Assembly (NCBI RefSeq): GCF_018413525.1
Contig: NZ_JAHCDD010000037.1
Location: 1-54,541 of the forward strand
Direction: 5' to 3'
Length of the DNA stretch: 54,541 nt
Origin: Acidovorax sp. CCYZU-2555
GTDB taxonomy: Bacteria > Pseudomonadota > Gammaproteobacteria > Burkholderiales > Burkholderiaceae_C
The notes under the pieces are model-generated. The model searched no databases and had not been told where the DNA came from. It was given only the letters and a program-made list of their open reading frames with translations. Made by a program: the position numbers and the translations under genes. How positions within the stretch are numbered: the stretch's first letter is position 1; the number at the start of each line of letters is the position of its first letter. This document shows positions 45,902 through 52,667 of this stretch, one piece after another.

Positions 45902-45936
45902 TGCATGAAAAGTGCATCAAAGACACATTTCATGCA
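45902..45936. promoter_or_regulatory. Candidate Lrp-type operator between hppD and its divergent regulator
   Basis: TGCATGAAA at 45902-45910 and TTTCATGCA at 45928-45936 are exact reverse complements; another TGCAT lies between at 45913-45917. Arms and spacing suit an Lrp/AsnC multimer. It is 103 bp from the hppD start and 63 bp from the regulator start. Confidence 0.5.
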
Positions 45937-45998
45937 GTTTTCGAGGGTGATTCGGGGAAACCCGGGGTGTTTTGGCCGCTGTCCGTAGAATGCCGGCC

Positions 45999-46481
45999 AT
46001 GAGCGCAACGCAAGCAATCGACAAGCTGGACCGGGCCATTCTCCGGCGCCTGCAGGAAAACGGCCGGGAAACCTATGACGTGATCGGCGAACAGGTCGGG
46101 CTCTCGCCCAGCGCCGTGCTGCGCCGCGTCAAGCGGCTCGAAGAGGCGGGCGTCATCGACCGCTACGTCGCGCTGGTCCGCCCCGAGACCGTGGGCCTGG
46201 GCCTGACCGCCTATCTCAATGTGCGGCTCGAGAAGTACACCGAAACCAGCAAGCGCAATCCCATGGACGTGTTCCGCGCCAGCGTCCAGACCTGGCCCGA
46301 AGTCGTCGAATGCGCGTCCCTGACCGGCGAGATGGACTATCTGCTGCGCGTCGTGGTCAGCGACATGGCGCATTACAGCCGCTTCATCATGGACACGCTG
46401 CTCAAGCATCCCAGCGTGCAGGACTGCAAGACCAGCTTTGTGCTGGACCGGGTCAAGGCGACGACGGCAGTGCCAGTCTAG
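45999..46481 (+). CDS. Lrp/AsnC-family transcriptional regulator
   Basis: 160 aa. N-terminal HTH (AIDKLDRAILRRLQENGRET, recognition part VGLSPSAVLRRVKRLEEAGV) followed by the RAM ligand domain (VGLGLTAYLNVRLEKY, VECASLTGEMDYLLRVVVSD). ATG 45999 gives the standard length. Divergence from hppD-phhA suggests control of phenylalanine/tyrosine breakdown with an aromatic amino acid or HPP as effector, as for other Lrp-type regulators placed beside hpd. Followed by a 430-bp gene-free, repeat-rich stretch. Confidence 0.92.
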   Translation: MSATQAIDKLDRAILRRLQENGRETYDVIGEQVGLSPSAVLRRVKRLEEAGVIDRYVALVRPETVGLGLTAYLNVRLEKYTETSKRNPMDVFRASVQTWPEVVECASLTGEMDYLLRVVVSDMAHYSRFIMDTLLKHPSVQDCKTSFVLDRVKATTAVPV

Positions 46482-46501
46482 TGCGGGGCAAGCGAGCCAA
46501 A

Positions 46502-46641
46502 GTCTCGCCAGGCGTCAGAAAGAAACAGCGGGCCTTTCCCCGTTCGTCCTGAGCGGAGTAAGCGAGACGGGGTCTCGCAAGGCGTTCAAAAGAAACAGCG
46601 GGCGTTAAAAATCCGTTCGTCCTGAGCCTGTCGAAGGATGA
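46502..46641 (+). repeat. Tandem imperfect duplication, unit about 70 bp
   Basis: GTCTCGCCAGGCGTCAGAAA followed by GAAACAGCGGGC and CCGTTCGTCCTGAGC recurs as GTCTCGCAAGGCGTTCAAAA, GAAACAGCGGGC and CCGTTCGTCCTGAGC, 70 bp further on. Each copy ends in a CCGTTCG repeat head. Confidence 0.65.
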
Positions 46642-46645
46642 ACGG
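46613..46645 (+). repeat. CCGTTCG...GAACGG repeat, forward copy
   Basis: It begins CCGTTCGTCCTGAGCCTG and ends TCGAAGGATGAACGG, 33 bp. Its outer CCGTTC and GAACGG are complementary, so it can fold. Confidence 0.75.
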
Positions 46646-46670
46646 CCTGCGCTCAAGGCATGAGGACGGG

Positions 46671-46703
46671 CCGTTCATGGTTCGACAAGCTCACCACGAA
46701 CGG
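46671..46703 (-). repeat. CCGTTCG...GAACGG repeat, inverted copy
   Basis: Read on the minus strand it begins CCGTTCGTGGTGAGCTTG and ends TCGAACCATGAACGG, 33 bp. It is placed head to head with the copy 25 bp to the left. Confidence 0.75.
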
Positions 46704-46781
46704 GTCACTCTTCTGCCGCCGTTTGCCAAAATCGACCACCTTCTAAGTCATTGATTTATTTAAAAAAAAGCTGTTTCTTGA

Positions 46782-46803
46782 GAGCCCGTCGAAGGATGAA
46801 CGG
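46782..46803 (+). repeat. Partial CCGTTCG-family repeat (right half)
   Basis: GAGCCCGTCGAAGGATGAACGG: only the right half of the unit is present. Confidence 0.55.
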
Positions 46804-46876
46804 CCACCCCTAGAGCCATGCCCAGAGAAAGCGTTGCAAGCTCGCATCGTTCCCATGCTGCACTGCAGCATTCTTC

Positions 46877-46905
46877 TTGAAGAATCTAGGGTAATCCCCT
46901 ATATT
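46877..46905 (+). promoter_or_regulatory. Candidate promoter of the GNAT gene with overlapping dyad
   Basis: TTGAAG at 46877-46882, 17 bp, TATATT at 46900-46905. A dyad TAGGG-N5-CCCTA (46887-46901) overlaps the -10 and a TTCTTGAAGAA palindrome (46874-46884) overlaps the -35. The predicted transcript would begin at about 46912, the A of the first in-frame ATG. Confidence 0.5.
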
Positions 46906-46911
46906 CGAAGC

Positions 46912-47640
46912 ATGAACGTTTCTATTGACTGGTTGAGGTCTTCCTGGCGCGCCGGCAAGCATTTGTTGCGTCCGGTGACCAGCCCGTCAATCCGCTTCAT
47001 CGCTTCGTGCCGTCCTGCCATGGTTCCTATTCGTACCTTGAGTGCACGCCACCGTAACAGCGTGGGTCGCCATCTGCTCAAGCTCGCGCCTGCCGACCGT
47101 TATCTGCGTTTTGGCTATGCAGCCAATGACGAGCAGGTGCTGCGCTATGTGCAGCAGCTCGATTTCGACCGCGATCAGGTGTTCGGCATCTACAACCGGC
47201 GCCTCGAGCTGATCGCCATGGCGCATCTCGCCTATGCGCCCCATCCCGAGTACCAGCGCTGCGCCGAGTTCGGCGTGTCGGTGCTCAAGCAGGCACGTGG
47301 CAAGGGCCTGGGCAAGCGCCTGTTCGACCATGCGATCGTGCATGCGCGCACGCGCGGCGTGAGCATGATGTTCATCCACGCGCTGTCCGAAAACACCGCC
47401 ATGCTCAAGATCGCACGCAAGGCCGGTGCCGTGGTCACGCGCGACGGCTCGGAATCCGAAGCCTATCTGCAGCTGCCGCCCGCGGGCATAGACACGCACA
47501 TGGAGCAGATGGTCAACGAGCAGTTCGCCGAAGTCGACTACCAGCTCAAGAAGCAGGCCAGGCAGTTCTGGAGCTTTCTGGCAGGCATGCAGGAGATTCG
47601 CCAGGGCATGCGCGAAGGCCGGCACAAGACCGGCGCTTGA
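46912..47640 (+). CDS. GNAT-family N-acetyltransferase
   Basis: 242 aa. GNAT fold with acetyl-CoA loop VSVLKQARGKGLGKRLFDHA, preceded by LAYAPHPEYQRCAEF and followed by VSMMFIHALSENTAMLKIAR. Substrate unknown. Start is uncertain: ATG 46912 would sit at the first base of the predicted transcript (leaderless), while ATG 47020 (MVPIRTLSARH) would give 206 aa and the N-terminus I would expect for the fold. The extra 36 residues are basic and unlike a signal peptide. It has a conserved-looking C-terminal helix (YQLKKQARQFWSFLAGMQEI). Upstream of corC. Confidence 0.82.
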   Translation: MNVSIDWLRSSWRAGKHLLRPVTSPSIRFIASCRPAMVPIRTLSARHRNSVGRHLLKLAPADRYLRFGYAANDEQVLRYVQQLDFDRDQVFGIYNRRLELIAMAHLAYAPHPEYQRCAEFGVSVLKQARGKGLGKRLFDHAIVHARTRGVSMMFIHALSENTAMLKIARKAGAVVTRDGSESEAYLQLPPAGIDTHMEQMVNEQFAEVDYQLKKQARQFWSFLAGMQEIRQGMREGRHKTGA

Positions 47641-47787
47641 GAGCGCGCGGCAGTGGCAATGGCGGGCCCTCTACACAAAGATGGCCGGGGCGCAACGGGG
47701 ATTTCTCGCAAACGCCACACATCAAACGCGGGCAATCCGCTATCCTTGCAGCTTGTTCCACTACCGCACGTCCTGCATTCCAAGACA

Positions 47788-48669
47788 GTGTCAGACCCGC
47801 ATTCTGCTCGTTCTTCCGAAAAGGAAGACAAGCGCAGTTTTCTGCAAAAAGTCGCTGAATTCATCCACCCGGCCCCCGAGTCGGCCGATGAATTGATCGA
47901 AACCCTGGCGGAAGCCGAAGACAAACAAGTCATTGGCGCCGATTCCCGCGTAATGCTGGAACGTGTGATCCGGATGGCCGACATGACGGCCGGCGACGTG
48001 ATGGTCGCCTCGACCCGGATGGACCTCGTCAACATTGACGACCCTTTCGACGTCATCCTGCACCAGGTCATCACCACCGCCCATTCGCGCTTTCCCATTT
48101 ACCAGGGCGAGCGGGAAAACATCATTGGCATTCTGCTGGCCAAGGATCTTCTCAAGCTCCAACGCGCTCCCGAACTCAACCTGCGGGCCTTGCTGCGTCC
48201 CGCGGTGTTCATTCCCGAAAGCAAGGGACTGCACGACCTGCTGCGCGAATTTCGCGGCAACCGCAGCCACCTGGCAATCGTCATCGATGAGTTCGGCCGC
48301 GTTGCCGGTCTGGTCACGATCGAAGACGTGCTCGAGGAAATCGTCGGCGAGATCGAAGACGAGTTCGACATTCCCGAAGACGAAGGCGACATCTTCGCGC
48401 TGGCCGACAACAGTTATCGCGTCTCGGGCGACACCTCGGTCGAACGCGTGGCCGAAGCTTTCGACGTGGTGCTGCAGGCCACCGACCCCGAAGACGACTT
48501 CGAGACCATAGGCGGGCTGATCGCGCACGAGATGGGCCATGTGCCCAAGCGCGGCGAATACCTGCAGATGCAGGGCCTGGGCTTCACCGTGCTGCACACC
48601 AAGGGCGGCGCGGTGCGCTGGTTCCGCGTGGTGCGCGAGCATGCGCCCGACAGCCTGGTCAGCAACTGA
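47788..48669 (+). CDS. corC: CorC/YbeX-type CBS domain protein
   Basis: 293 aa, like E. coli CorC/YbeX (292 aa). CBS pair begins VRDVMV-like (TAGDVMVASTRMDLVNIDD) and FPIYQGERENIIGILLAKDL, then HLAIVIDEFGRVAGLVTIED; the C-terminal transporter-associated domain has YRVSGDTSVERVAEAF and DDFETIGGLIAHEMGHVP. I chose GTG 47788 because the family starts with MSD-x-H-like sequence and this length; the frame is open upstream to 47653 without similarity. Linked to magnesium/cobalt resistance in enterics. It precedes lnt by 8 bp, a conserved pairing. Confidence 0.9.
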   Translation: MSDPHSARSSEKEDKRSFLQKVAEFIHPAPESADELIETLAEAEDKQVIGADSRVMLERVIRMADMTAGDVMVASTRMDLVNIDDPFDVILHQVITTAHSRFPIYQGERENIIGILLAKDLLKLQRAPELNLRALLRPAVFIPESKGLHDLLREFRGNRSHLAIVIDEFGRVAGLVTIEDVLEEIVGEIEDEFDIPEDEGDIFALADNSYRVSGDTSVERVAEAFDVVLQATDPEDDFETIGGLIAHEMGHVPKRGEYLQMQGLGFTVLHTKGGAVRWFRVVREHAPDSLVSN

Positions 48670-48677
48670 ACGCACGC

Positions 48678-50258
48678 ATGGCTTTGCTTTCGCCCCGCCG
48701 TGGGGTCTTCTGGTGGGGCGCGGCCGTTGTCGCCGCGGCGGGCGTGGCCCAGGCGCTGTCTATCGCCTGGCCCGTCGGCGGGCAGCCGCTGTGGTGGCTG
48801 CAAATCCTCTCGCTGGCGCTGCTCGCATTCGGCCTGCGCACCGGCCTGCCGGCGCGCCGCGCCGCGGGCCTGGGCTTCATCTTCGCCACCAGCTGGCTGG
48901 CCGCCACTTTCTGGTGGCTGTTCATTTCCATGCACACCTACGGCGGCCTGCCCGCGCCGCTGGCGGTGCTGGCCGTGCTGGGCCTGGCTGCATTTCTGGG
49001 CAGTTACTACGCGCTCGCGGCCTGGGCTTTCACGCGTTTCAAACCTTGCGGTGCGCTCGCCTCGGCGCTGCTGTTCGCCGCCTGCTGGACGCTCGCCGAA
49101 CTGACACGCGGCAGTCTCTTCACGGGCTTCCCCTGGGGCGCGGGCGGCTACGCCCATGTGGACGGCCCGCTGTCCGTGCTGCCGCGCTGGGTGGGTGTCT
49201 ATGGCACCGGCGCCGTCGCGGCCGCGCTCGCCTATGGGCTCGCGGGTCTGCGCGCCGTGCATCTGCGCCAGGCGCGCACCTGGGCGCTGGCGCTCGGTGG
49301 CGCGGCGCTGCTCGCCGGTCTGTTCTGGCAGCGCGACTGCGCGCTGCGTGGCTGCCTGGCCGAAGCGCCGGCCGCACAGCCGCCCGCGCTCAGCGTGGCC
49401 CTGCTGCAGGGCAATATTCCACAGGACGAAAAATTCGAAGCCGGCAGCGGCGTGCCGCTGGCGCTGGAGTGGTACTCAAGCGCGCTGCGCAGCACCGATG
49501 CCCAACTGGTGGTCGCGCCCGAAACCGCGATTCCGCTGCTGCCCCAGCAACTGCCGCTCGACTACATGTCGATACTGCAGCAGCATTTCAGCCAGGGCCC
49601 GCAGGCCGCGCTGATCGGCATTCCGCTGGGCAACCCGCTGGACGGCTATGCCAACGCCGTGATCGGTTTGCTGCCCGGCCAGGCGCCGGTGTACCGCTAT
49701 GACAAGCACCATCTGGTGCCGTTCGGCGAGTTCATTCCCCCGCTGTTTCGCTGGTTCACCGAGATGATGAACATTCCGCTGGGCGACTTCAACCGGGGCG
49801 GCCTGGCCCAGCCTTCGATGGACTGGGCCGGTCAGCGCCTCGCGCCCAATATCTGCTACGAAGATCTTTTCGGCGAGGAACTCGGACTGCGTTTCCGCGA
49901 TCCGACCACGGCGCCGACGATTTTCGTCAATGTGAGCAACATCGGCTGGTTCGGCGACAGCGTGGCCATCGACCAGCATCTGGCGATCAGCCGCATGCGT
50001 TCGCTCGAGTTCGAGCGGCCGATGCTGCGCGCCACGAATACCGGGGCCACGGTGATCATCGATCACCATGGCGATGTGACCCAGACGCTGGCGCCGCATG
50101 TGCGCGGCGTGCTGTCCGGCAGCGTTCAGGGGCGCGACGGAATCACGCCGTTCGCCGCCTGGGTGCGCTGGGTCGGGCAGCTGCCGCTATGGCTGTTGGC
50201 CGGGCTGGCAGTCGCCTATGCAGCCTGGAGGCAGCGGACTTATGCCCAGGGCAAGTAG
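48678..50258 (+). CDS. lnt: Apolipoprotein N-acyltransferase
   Basis: 526 aa inner-membrane enzyme that adds the third acyl chain to lipoproteins. Residues 1-220 contain about six to eight membrane helices. The periplasmic nitrilase-like domain has E282 (VAPETAIPLL), K343 (RYDKHHLVPFGEF) and C393 (APNICYEDLFG). One further helix lies near 505-518. It follows corC in one operon. It serves the many lipoproteins, including the three in this window. Confidence 0.95.
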   Translation: MALLSPRRGVFWWGAAVVAAAGVAQALSIAWPVGGQPLWWLQILSLALLAFGLRTGLPARRAAGLGFIFATSWLAATFWWLFISMHTYGGLPAPLAVLAVLGLAAFLGSYYALAAWAFTRFKPCGALASALLFAACWTLAELTRGSLFTGFPWGAGGYAHVDGPLSVLPRWVGVYGTGAVAAALAYGLAGLRAVHLRQARTWALALGGAALLAGLFWQRDCALRGCLAEAPAAQPPALSVALLQGNIPQDEKFEAGSGVPLALEWYSSALRSTDAQLVVAPETAIPLLPQQLPLDYMSILQQHFSQGPQAALIGIPLGNPLDGYANAVIGLLPGQAPVYRYDKHHLVPFGEFIPPLFRWFTEMMNIPLGDFNRGGLAQPSMDWAGQRLAPNICYEDLFGEELGLRFRDPTTAPTIFVNVSNIGWFGDSVAIDQHLAISRMRSLEFERPMLRATNTGATVIIDHHGDVTQTLAPHVRGVLSGSVQGRDGITPFAAWVRWVGQLPLWLLAGLAVAYAAWRQRTYAQGK

Positions 50259-50421
50259 ACTGTCGTCTTTTGAAGTATCTGTGTTATTTTGCATTTGCAG
50301 GGTCTTTGCGGTTATACGGCAACGCCGTGGGCCGGATAATGCGCGCCTGTGGCGCATGCGAAATGCTGCGAATCACGCGACAACGAAGCGGTGAGTGCAC
50401 CGCTGTGGAGCAAGTTTGACA

Positions 50422-50946
50422 ATGGCCGATTCCTTTTCCTACCAGCAACTGATCGCCTCCGGCGAGGGCAAGCTGTTCACTCCTGATTCCGGGCGCCTGC
50501 CTTTGCCTCCCATGCTGATGTTCGATCGCATCACGCACATCGCCAGCGAAGGCGGCGAGCATGGTCTGGGCAAGATCGTGGCCGAGCTCGATGTGAACCC
50601 CGATCTGTGGTTTTTCAAATGCCATTTCCAGGGCGATCCGGTGATGCCGGGCTGCCTGGGCCTCGATGCCATGTGGCAGCTGATTGGCTTTTACCTGACC
50701 TGGCTGCAGTTGCCCGGTCGCGGCCGTGCGCTCGGCGCCGGCGAAGTCAAGTTCACCGGCGAAGTGGGCCCCGACGTCAAGTTGGTCACCTACGAAATCG
50801 ACATCAAGCGCCTGATCAAGCGCAAACTCAACATGGCCATCGGCGACGCACGCCTGCTGGCTGACGGCAAGCTCATCTATACGGCAACCGACCTGCGCGT
50901 GGGTTTGTTCATGCGTGAGGGCAAAACCGAAGGATCCGCAGAATGA
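50422..50946 (+). CDS. fabA: 3-hydroxydecanoyl-ACP dehydratase/isomerase FabA
   Basis: 174 aa. Dehydrates 3-hydroxydecanoyl-ACP and isomerises the trans-2 bond to cis-3, the branch point for unsaturated fatty acids. Catalytic H68 ([16 protein letters not shown]) and D82 ([10 protein letters not shown]) correspond to E. coli H70 and D84. ATG 50422 gives the family start ([11 protein letters not shown]). The stop overlaps the fabB start (ATGA), so the two are translated together. A 163-bp leader precedes it; I see no FabR or FadR site. Confidence 0.96.
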   Translation: MADSFSYQQLIASGEGKLFTPDSGRLPLPPMLMFDRITHIASEGGEHGLGKIVAELDVNPDLWFFKCHFQGDPVMPGCLGLDAMWQLIGFYLTWLQLPGRGRALGAGEVKFTGEVGPDVKLVTYEIDIKRLIKRKLNMAIGDARLLADGKLIYTATDLRVGLFMREGKTEGSAE

Positions 50947-52163
50947 AGCGTCGGGTTGTGATTACGGGCACGGGCATTGTCTCGTGCATCGGAAACGACA
51001 ATGCAACGGTCGAGGCCTCGCTGCGCGAGAGCCGCTCGGGCATTCGGGCCATGCCCGAGTTCACCGAGCTGGGCATGCGCAGCCAGGTGGCCGGCATTCC
51101 GCAAATTGATGTCGAGGCATTGATCGACCGCAAGCAGCTGCGTTTCATGGGCGATGCGGCGGCCTATGCGCAAATCGCGCTGACCCAGGCCATCGCCGAG
51201 GCCGGACTCACACCCGAGCAGGTTTCCCATCCGCGTACCGGCCTGATCATGGGCTCGGGCGGCGGTTCGCCCGCCAACCAGATCGAAGCCGCCGACACAC
51301 TGCGTGAAAAAGGCATTCGCCGCGTCGGCCCTTATCAGGTCACGCGCTGCATGAGCTCCACGGTCTCGGCCTGCCTGTCGACCAATTTCGCCATCAAGGG
51401 CATCAACTACTCGATCACGTCGGCCTGCTCGACTTCGGCGCACTGCATTGGCTCCGCAGCCCAGCAGATCGCCTGGGGCATGCAGGACGTGATGTTCGCC
51501 GGCGGCGGCGAAGAGCTGTCCTGGGGCATGTCGCTGCTGTTCGACGGCATGGGCGCGATGTCCAGCAAGTACAACGCCACGCCCGAAAAGGCCGCGCGTG
51601 CCTATGACGCCAACCGCGACGGTTTCGTGATCGCCGGCGGCGGCGGTGCCGTGGTGCTCGAAAGCCTCGAGCATGCGCTGGCGCGCGGTGCCAACATCCT
51701 CGGCGAAGTCGTGGGCTTCGGTGCCACGTCCGACGGCGAAGACATGGTCGCGCCTTCGGGCGAGGGCGCCATTGCCTGCATGCGCCAGGCCATCGAAGGC
51801 CTCGACGGCCCCATCGACTACATCAACACCCACGGCACTTCGACGCCGGTCGGTGATGTGCCCGAACTGCGCGCCATCCGCGAAGTGTTCGGCGACAGCA
51901 TCCCGCCGTTCTCGTCGACCAAGTCCCTGACCGGCCACTCGCTGGGTGCGACCGGCGTGCAGGAAGCCATCTACTGCCTGCTGATGCTCAACAAGGGCTT
52001 CATCGCCGGCTCGGCCAATGTCGAGACGCCCGACCCCGCGGTCGAAGGCATGCCGCTGGTGACCGTGACGCGCGACGCCGAGCTGCGCCAGGTGCTGTCC
52101 AACAGCTTCGGCTTTGGCGGCACCAATGCAAGCCTGGTGCTCAAGCGCTGGGAAGGCGCATAA
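50943..52163 (+). CDS. fabB: 3-oxoacyl-ACP synthase I FabB
   Basis: 406 aa condensing enzyme needed to elongate cis-3-decenoyl-ACP. Thiolase-fold triad C162 ([12 protein letters not shown]), H297 ([12 protein letters not shown]) and H332 ([12 protein letters not shown]). The end has the usual [16 protein letters not shown]. Overlaps fabA by four bases. A GC-rich hairpin with a GCAA loop follows the stop. Cytoplasmic. Confidence 0.96.
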   Translation: MKRRVVITGTGIVSCIGNDNATVEASLRESRSGIRAMPEFTELGMRSQVAGIPQIDVEALIDRKQLRFMGDAAAYAQIALTQAIAEAGLTPEQVSHPRTGLIMGSGGGSPANQIEAADTLREKGIRRVGPYQVTRCMSSTVSACLSTNFAIKGINYSITSACSTSAHCIGSAAQQIAWGMQDVMFAGGGEELSWGMSLLFDGMGAMSSKYNATPEKAARAYDANRDGFVIAGGGGAVVLESLEHALARGANILGEVVGFGATSDGEDMVAPSGEGAIACMRQAIEGLDGPIDYINTHGTSTPVGDVPELRAIREVFGDSIPPFSSTKSLTGHSLGATGVQEAIYCLLMLNKGFIAGSANVETPDPAVEGMPLVTVTRDAELRQVLSNSFGFGGTNASLVLKRWEGA

Positions 52164-52180
52164 GTCGTTGTTCGCCACTG

Positions 52181-52204
52181 CCCCGGGGCCGCAAGGCCAC
52201 GGGG
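52181..52204 (+). terminator. Hairpin after fabB
   Basis: CCCCGGGGCC and GGCCACGGGG pair around a GCAA tetraloop, 17 bp after the fabB stop. A T-run (TTGATTTTTT) occurs only 17 bp later, so it is an imperfect terminator. Confidence 0.45.
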
Positions 52205-52261
52205 TGCATCCTCGGCGTCCTTGATTTTTTCCTGCAGTTTTTGCACGCCAGCGGTGTTGCT

Positions 52262-52288
52262 CGGCCTGCACGGCCTGCACGGCCTACA
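52262..52288 (+). repeat. Threefold 9-bp tandem repeat
   Basis: CGGCCTGCA, CGGCCTGCA and CGGCCTACA in direct succession. Confidence 0.8.
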
Positions 52289-52667
52289 GTGACTGATACC
52301 TTCGCTTACCGCAACCGCCTCGCAAACGCCGCGCCGCACTTGGGCGACTCTGCCGTGATTGCCCATACATCCAGTTCGAGCGGCAAGTGAATCGGCAGGC
52401 ACTTGGGCGAGCTGCCCGCAAGCTCCATCACGACAGTGCGTTTCTTTTGTAACCGAATGTTATGGGTTCGTCCTGCGCTAGGATACAGCGCTCAGTGGAT
52501 GGCGTGCAGCATTGCACGGCTTCCGTCGCCGGTACAGTCATGGCTGAAGGCAACCACATAGTCAGGCTGAAAGCACTGGTGGCGCAGACCCGCTCGACGC
52601 ATGTCGCGGTCCGCGCCTATGAATTTCCAGAAGCTTTGATTTAATTGATTCGTCGAAAAACAAATTC

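Larger units (their letters stand above)
46482..46911. other. Gene-free, repeat-rich spacer
   Basis: 430 bp with no credible gene. It holds two imperfect direct copies of a unit of about 70 bp (46502-46571 and 46572-46641), an inverted pair of 33-bp CCGTTC...GAACGG units, a partial copy at 46782-46803, an AT-rich patch with eight A in a row near 46763, and the promoter of the GNAT gene at its right end. Confidence 0.7.
52164..52667. other. Gene-free stretch between fabB and the glycosyltransferase
   Basis: 504 bp without a convincing gene. It begins with a GC-rich hairpin, then a threefold 9-bp tandem repeat (52262-52288), then sequence that grows AT-richer, ending in an AT-rich run at 52630-52667 before the glycosyltransferase. 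Two TACAGT words (52285, 52533) resemble -10 boxes but lack good -35 partners. Confidence 0.6.
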
